Source: Acidimicrobiia bacterium
GTDB lineage: Bacteria > Actinomycetota > Acidimicrobiia > Acidimicrobiales > Aldehydirespiratoraceae
Direction: 5' to 3'
Assembly (NCBI GenBank): GCA_022821685.1
Contig: JAJEDD010000034.1
Location: forward strand, 89,811 to 153,810
DNA length: 64,000 nt
The position numbers and the translations under genes are program-made. Of this stretch, positions 60,583-64,000 are shown piece by piece. A model generated the notes under the pieces. It did no database searches. It worked only from the letters and a program-made list of their open reading frames with translations, and was not told where the DNA came from. The first letter of the stretch is position 1. Every line of letters begins with the position of its first letter.

Positions 60583-61011
60583 ATGATGTATGCCAACAGC
60601 TCTGCTGCAGCACTGCCGGAGCTCCTAGCGCAAGACGACCATCGCGGCCGTGTCGTCGCCTTGCGCGTGCTCGTGAAGGACTGGGCTCAGAACCCGCAGG
60701 CCCGCGCCGAGATGATCGCTGAGCCGCCGCGCCGACGGCGCTGGCATCATCGTTTCACGGCTCGACGCCGTGACCTGCCGCGTGTCGCCGCCGTGGTCCA
60801 TGCGCTCTGCGACCGGGATGGCGTAGACGTGCCCGCATGGGTGCATGAGCACCGCAGCCGCAAGCCCATCGCAGTGACGGACTCCATCTCGCTGCACACC
60901 GAGTACGGAAGGCTGATGCAAGCCGAGGCTCCCGCAGCGTGCAGCTACCACAGGGTCTACTTCGATCGCTCCACCATCGAGGATCACAGAGTCCACGGCT
61001 TCAGACCCTGA
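60583..61011 (+). CDS. Putative antitoxin-like partner of the downstream nucleotidyltransferase
   Basis: 142 aa, begins MMYANSSAAALPELLAQDDH; segments LVKDWAQNPQARAEMIAEPP, VAAVVHALCDRDGVDVPAWV and CSYHRVYFDRSTIEDHRVHG. From memory, a protein of this layout is regularly found just upstream of DUF6036-type nucleotidyltransferases, the two forming a presumed toxin-antitoxin pair. Its TGA overlaps the next ATG (TGATG at 61009-61013), which supports pairing. The exact role of each partner is inferred. Confidence 0.62.
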   Translation: MMYANSSAAALPELLAQDDHRGRVVALRVLVKDWAQNPQARAEMIAEPPRRRRWHHRFTARRRDLPRVAAVVHALCDRDGVDVPAWVHEHRSRKPIAVTDSISLHTEYGRLMQAEAPAACSYHRVYFDRSTIEDHRVHGFRP

Positions 61012-61589
61012 TGGCCCGACGCAGCACCGGCTCGCGCCCACCGGGAGAAGGGCTCTACCGGCAGTTCAACGCGGCCGAGATGCGCCAACTGCTCAGCGAG
61101 GTCGACGACGAACTGCAAGCCGTCAACGCAGAACCGGCGCATCTCTTGATCGCCGGTGGCGCCTCAATGCTGTCGAGACGCGTATCACGCGTGACCGGAG
61201 ATGTCGATGTGGTCTCCGAAGGCATGAGCAAGGCGGTGCGGCGCGCCTCACAGACAGTGGCCGCACGCCACAACCTCGCGCCCGACTGGATCAACGACGG
61301 CGCCAAGGGACTGGCCGTGAGCCTCCCTGCAGACACGGAGCCGGTGTTCTCAGGCTCCTGCCTCGTGGTGGAGTCGGTCGGGCCGAAGCACATCCTGGCA
61401 ATGAAGCTCGCCGCAGCACGTCCCGAAGACCTTGAGGACTGTGTCCACCTGATCCAAGAGATCGGAATCAGCAGCCACGACGAACTTCTGGATCTCATCG
61501 AGCGGGCTCTCCGTCCACCGCGCGAGCCCACCATCAAGATGGCCTACTTCGCTCGCGACGCCCTAGCCGCCGCGCAACGCGATACCTGA
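61011..61589 (+). CDS. DUF6036/AbiEii-like nucleotidyltransferase
   Basis: 192 aa. The nucleotidyltransferase core is LLIAGGASMLSRRVSRVTGDVDVV: Gly49-Gly50 and the metal-binding Asp64-x-Asp66. KHILAMKLAAARPEDLEDCVHLIQEIGI is the conserved helical part seen in AbiEii/DUF6036 enzymes. Such proteins act as toxins (tRNA nucleotidylation) or abortive-infection factors. Coupled to the preceding gene by TGATG. The pair is inserted, in opposite orientation, between hsdM and hsdS. Confidence 0.75.
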   Translation: MARRSTGSRPPGEGLYRQFNAAEMRQLLSEVDDELQAVNAEPAHLLIAGGASMLSRRVSRVTGDVDVVSEGMSKAVRRASQTVAARHNLAPDWINDGAKGLAVSLPADTEPVFSGSCLVVESVGPKHILAMKLAAARPEDLEDCVHLIQEIGISSHDELLDLIERALRPPREPTIKMAYFARDALAAAQRDT

Positions 61590-61665
61590 CAGCTCCGCCA
61601 AGTTCTGCGGCAGCCCGGCTGCTGGCGGCACAAGTAGTAGTCGGGCGGCCGTCAGCCGGTTGGGG

Positions 61666-62100
61666 TCACTCGGTGATTTCTGCGAGCAGGCCGACGATCT
61701 CGTGCTCGAGGGCTTGCAGGTCGGCGTCGATCTCTTCGAGTGGTCGGGGCGGCTCGTACACGTAGAAGTGGCGGTTGAAGGGGATCTCGTAGCCGATTTT
61801 CGTCTTGGTGTGGTCCACCCAGGCGTCGGGCGTGTGGGGGAGCACCTCGCGGGCCATGTACTCGTCGATGTCCTCGTGCAGCGGCACGGTCTCGGTGTCG
61901 CGCAGCTCCGGGTCGGGCTCGGGGTTGCCGCGGCGGTCACGGCACACCGCGGCCTGCGGGTCGCGCTCGCTCAGCGCGGCGAGCACGGCCCGACGCTCGG
62001 CCGCGGTCAGCCGTACGCCTGCGTCGTTGGCAGCTTCCAGCAGTGCGGCCAGAAATACCTCGCGGTCGGGCACCACCGCACCATTCGTGTGGTGTGACAT
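61666..62100 (-). CDS. hsdM: Type I methyltransferase subunit HsdM, C-terminal fragment (frameshifted)
   Basis: 144 aa from the ATG at 62100. The sequence LRDTETVPLHEDIDEYMARE, PDAWVDHTKTKIGYEIPFNR and YVYEPPRPLEEIDADLQALE is the typical HsdM C-terminus. The same frame is open further upstream to about 62240 (ERIARLDDEPVFQKLATSKK), showing that it continues the main hsdM frame after a one-base change in a G4 run at 62240-62243. It is a fragment rather than a separate gene. With the N-terminal part the full protein would be about 668 aa. Confidence 0.85.
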   Translation of the reverse strand: MSHHTNGAVVPDREVFLAALLEAANDAGVRLTAAERRAVLAALSERDPQAAVCRDRRGNPEPDPELRDTETVPLHEDIDEYMAREVLPHTPDAWVDHTKTKIGYEIPFNRHFYVYEPPRPLEEIDADLQALEHEIVGLLAEITE

Positions 62101-62120
62101 CAGGCCCAGCAGGGCGCGGA

Positions 62121-63671
62121 TCAGATCCTGCTGGGATCGTCCGGCGGCGATCTCGGCTTCGCGTACGGCCGTGTCGCGCTTCTTGCTGGTGGCGAGTTTC
62201 TGGAATACCGGCTCGTCATCGAGGCGGGCGATGCGCTCCGGGGCTCGTGGGTGATGGGATCGGTGTCGGTGAGGTCGCGGGTCTCGCCGTCGGTGAAGCT
62301 GCCGTGCAGGCGCACGAGGTCGTCGATCTGGTCCCTCGACAGCTCGTTGCGCTTGTTGCCCAAGCTCTTGCGCATCTTCACATAGGACTCACGGCCGTCG
62401 ATCAGCTGCACCCTGCCGGCCCGGCGGGGCTCCTTGCGGTTGGTGAGCACCCAGACGTAGGTGGAGATCCCGGTGTTGTAGAACAGCTGGTCGGGCAGGG
62501 CCACGATCGCCTCGAGCCAGTCGTTCTCGATGATCCAGCGCCGGATGCTGCTCTCGCCTCCGCCGGCGTCGCCGGTGAACAGCGGCGAGCCGTTGAACAC
62601 GATGGCGATGCGGCTGCCGCCCGCGCCGTCGTGCCGAATGGGCTGCTGCTTGGCCAGCATGTGCTGGAGAAACAGCAATGCGCCGTCGGTGATCCTCGGC
62701 AGCCCCGCCCCGAAGCGCCCGTCCCAACCCAGGGTCTCGCGCTCGGTATTGATGGCCTGCTTCTGCTGCTTCCACTCCACCCCGAAGGGCGGGTTGGCCA
62801 GCATGTAGTCGAATGCCGATGGGCGGCCGTCGGCGCCGCGGCGGTAGCCGTCCTGTGTGAGGGTGTCGCCGAGGATGATGTTGTCGGCGTTCTCGCCCTT
62901 GATCAGCATGTCGGACTTGCAGACGGCCCACGCCTCGTCGTTGTGGTCCTGGCCGTAGAGGATCGGCATCGCCTCGAGGTTGTGGTCCCGCAGGTACCGC
63001 TCGGCCACCGACAGCATGCCGCCCGTGCCGCAGGCGGGGTCGTAGATCGTCTTGACGACGTGGCCCCTGCCCAGGTCCTTCTCGGGCGAGAGCAGCAGGC
63101 TGACCATCAACTGGATCACCTCGCGGGGCGTGAAGTGCTCGCTGGCCTCCTCGTTGGCCTGCTCGGCGCCGATGCGGATCAGCTCCTCGAACACGTAGCC
63201 CATCTGCATGTTGTCCACCCGCTCGGGCGACAGATCCAGAGAGGCGAAGCGTTGCACCACCTGGAACAGCAGGTCCTTCTCGGCCATGCGCCCGATGTGC
63301 TCGCTGAAGCCGAAGCGGTCGATGATCTCGCGTACGTTGTCGGAGAAGCCGCGGATGTAGGCGTGGAGGTTCGGCGCGAGCTGGTTCGGGTCGTCGAGCA
63401 GCCGGGCGAAGTCGAGCTCGGAGATGTTGTAGAACGACCGCCCGGCCGCAGCCTCGAGGAGCTTGTTGCGCAGGCTGCCCGTCTTCGCCTTGTGCTCGGC
63501 GGCAGCGGCGAGGACTTGCTGCTTCGTGGGCGCGAGCACGCAGTCGAAGCGCCGCAGCACCGTCAGCGGCAGGATCACCTTGCGGTACTCGTTGCGCTTG
63601 TACGGGCCGCGCAGAAGGTTGCAGATGCCCCAGATGAACCGGGCCATTTCGTTGTGGGTTCGGGTGTTCAC
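62121..63671 (-). CDS. hsdM: Type I methyltransferase subunit HsdM, N-terminal part (frameshifted)
   Basis: 516 aa. N6-adenine methyltransferase of the type I system. The N-terminal helical domain begins NEMARFIWGICNLLRGPYKR; SAM motif I is DPACGTGGM (211-219) and catalytic NPPFG at 293-297. After about HGSFTDGETRDLTDTDPITH the frame changes and the last ~45 residues (SMTSRYSRNSPPARSATRP) are not HsdM-like. Insertion of one base at 62240-62243 would rejoin it with the C-terminal fragment. As read the gene is disrupted; sequencing error is the alternative. Confidence 0.88.
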   Translation of the reverse strand: MNTRTHNEMARFIWGICNLLRGPYKRNEYRKVILPLTVLRRFDCVLAPTKQQVLAAAAEHKAKTGSLRNKLLEAAAGRSFYNISELDFARLLDDPNQLAPNLHAYIRGFSDNVREIIDRFGFSEHIGRMAEKDLLFQVVQRFASLDLSPERVDNMQMGYVFEELIRIGAEQANEEASEHFTPREVIQLMVSLLLSPEKDLGRGHVVKTIYDPACGTGGMLSVAERYLRDHNLEAMPILYGQDHNDEAWAVCKSDMLIKGENADNIILGDTLTQDGYRRGADGRPSAFDYMLANPPFGVEWKQQKQAINTERETLGWDGRFGAGLPRITDGALLFLQHMLAKQQPIRHDGAGGSRIAIVFNGSPLFTGDAGGGESSIRRWIIENDWLEAIVALPDQLFYNTGISTYVWVLTNRKEPRRAGRVQLIDGRESYVKMRKSLGNKRNELSRDQIDDLVRLHGSFTDGETRDLTDTDPITHEPRSASPASMTSRYSRNSPPARSATRPYAKPRSPPDDPSRI

Positions 63672-63702
63672 GGTGCTGCCGCCTCAGCGATGGGGCCGGA
63701 GG

Positions 63703-64000
63703 CTAACCGGCTGCCAGCGCGGTGAGCACTGGGGCTGCAAGCTCGGGGCGGCAGATCACCAGGTCGGGCAGGTAGACGTCGGGTTGGTTGTAGCGGAGTT
63801 CGGAGCCGTCGAGACGGCTGACCGCGCAGCCCGCCGCCGCGGCCACCGCCACCGGGGCACACGAGTCCCACTCGTGCTGCCCGCCGGCATGGACGTACAC
63901 GTCGGCCTGTCCGAGCACCACCGCCATCGCCTTGGCTCCGGCCGAGCCGAGCGCCAGAACCTCGCCGTCGAGCGCTTCTGCCACCGCCCGCGCTGCGAGC
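63703..64000 (-). CDS. CysQ/inositol-monophosphatase-family phosphatase (partial, N-terminus beyond window)
   Basis: C-terminal ~98 residues; the frame is open to the right edge. [20 protein letters not shown], then [20 protein letters not shown] (metal-binding W-D) and [20 protein letters not shown] are typical of actinobacterial CysQ, a 3'(2'),5'-bisphosphate nucleotidase that removes PAP in sulfate assimilation. Inositol-1-phosphatase is the alternative. It ends 31 bp before hsdM's start region and is not part of the R-M system. Confidence 0.82.
   Translation of the reverse strand, partial: LAARAVAEALDGEVLALGSAGAKAMAVVLGQADVYVHAGGQHEWDSCAPVAVAAAAGCAVSRLDGSELRYNQPDVYLPDLVICRPELAAPVLTALAAG

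Overview
The window is GC-rich, densely coded DNA from an actinobacterium, most likely an uncultured member of the Acidimicrobiia or a close relative. This placement is an inference. It rests on a NucS/EndoMS mismatch endonuclease, an Mca-type mycothiol-conjugate amidase, a small protein of a type I know from Actinobacteria (46074-46268), Streptomyces-like ParC/ParE proteins, and at least 13 genes whose start codon lies 6-8 nt downstream of a -10-like hexamer with no Shine-Dalgarno sequence, as expected for leaderless mRNAs. No tRNA, rRNA or CRISPR array was found.

Layout. 1-3601 (minus): a branched-chain-amino-acid-type ABC importer, cut at the left edge after the start of livG. 3953-6783 (plus): a Rieske oxygenase followed by dioxygenase alpha and beta subunits, divergent from the importer. 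6896-9065: a solitary AAA/DUF4143 ATPase preceded by three 23-bp direct repeats, then a haem-oxygenase-like oxidase. 9202-15004 (minus): seven tightly packed genes (MntA-HepT pair, GHKL-type ATPase, three proteins of unknown function, C5 cytosine methyltransferase) that look like an incompletely described defence operon. 15261-24000: metabolic genes and an ABC exporter (hydrolases, amidohydrolase, carboxymuconolactone-decarboxylase-like protein, Nudix hydrolase, class III CoA transferase). 24228-29023: parC-parE. 29121-33690: RecB-like nuclease, orphan ParA with a small membrane protein, SLC41/MgtE-like permease with a PhoU/TrkA partner. 33818-42151: a complete type II Wadjet system in the order jetC-A-B-D. 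42126-42844: a VapC/Phd-type toxin-antitoxin pair overlapping the end of jetD. 43043-54379: mycothiol amidase, SCP2 protein, YdjC deacetylase, nuclease lipoprotein, PAP2, VanW, NucS, and a sugar-phosphate aldolase/FGGY kinase/2-hydroxyacid dehydrogenase/SDR group. 54604-63671: a type I restriction-modification locus with hsdR intact, hsdS split by a run of nine G, hsdM frameshifted, and a cargo segment (nucleotidyltransferase toxin-antitoxin, DUF3800 remnant, small ORFs) between hsdM and hsdS. 63703-64000: the end of a CysQ/inositol-monophosphatase-type gene.

Three anti-invader loci (GHKL/Dcm/HEPN-MNT, Wadjet II, type I R-M) and three toxin-antitoxin-like pairs sit among ordinary metabolic genes. 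A family of about 90-bp intergenic repeats (five main copies plus one fragment) is scattered between 3.7 and 52.5 kb, often at gene 3' ends; in one case it supplies the stop codon.

The most interesting items are the seven-gene GHKL-ATPase/methyltransferase operon, the G9 tract in hsdS that looks like a phase-variation switch, the permuted Wadjet gene order, the dispersed repeat family, and the 23-bp iteron-like repeats in front of the AAA ATPase.
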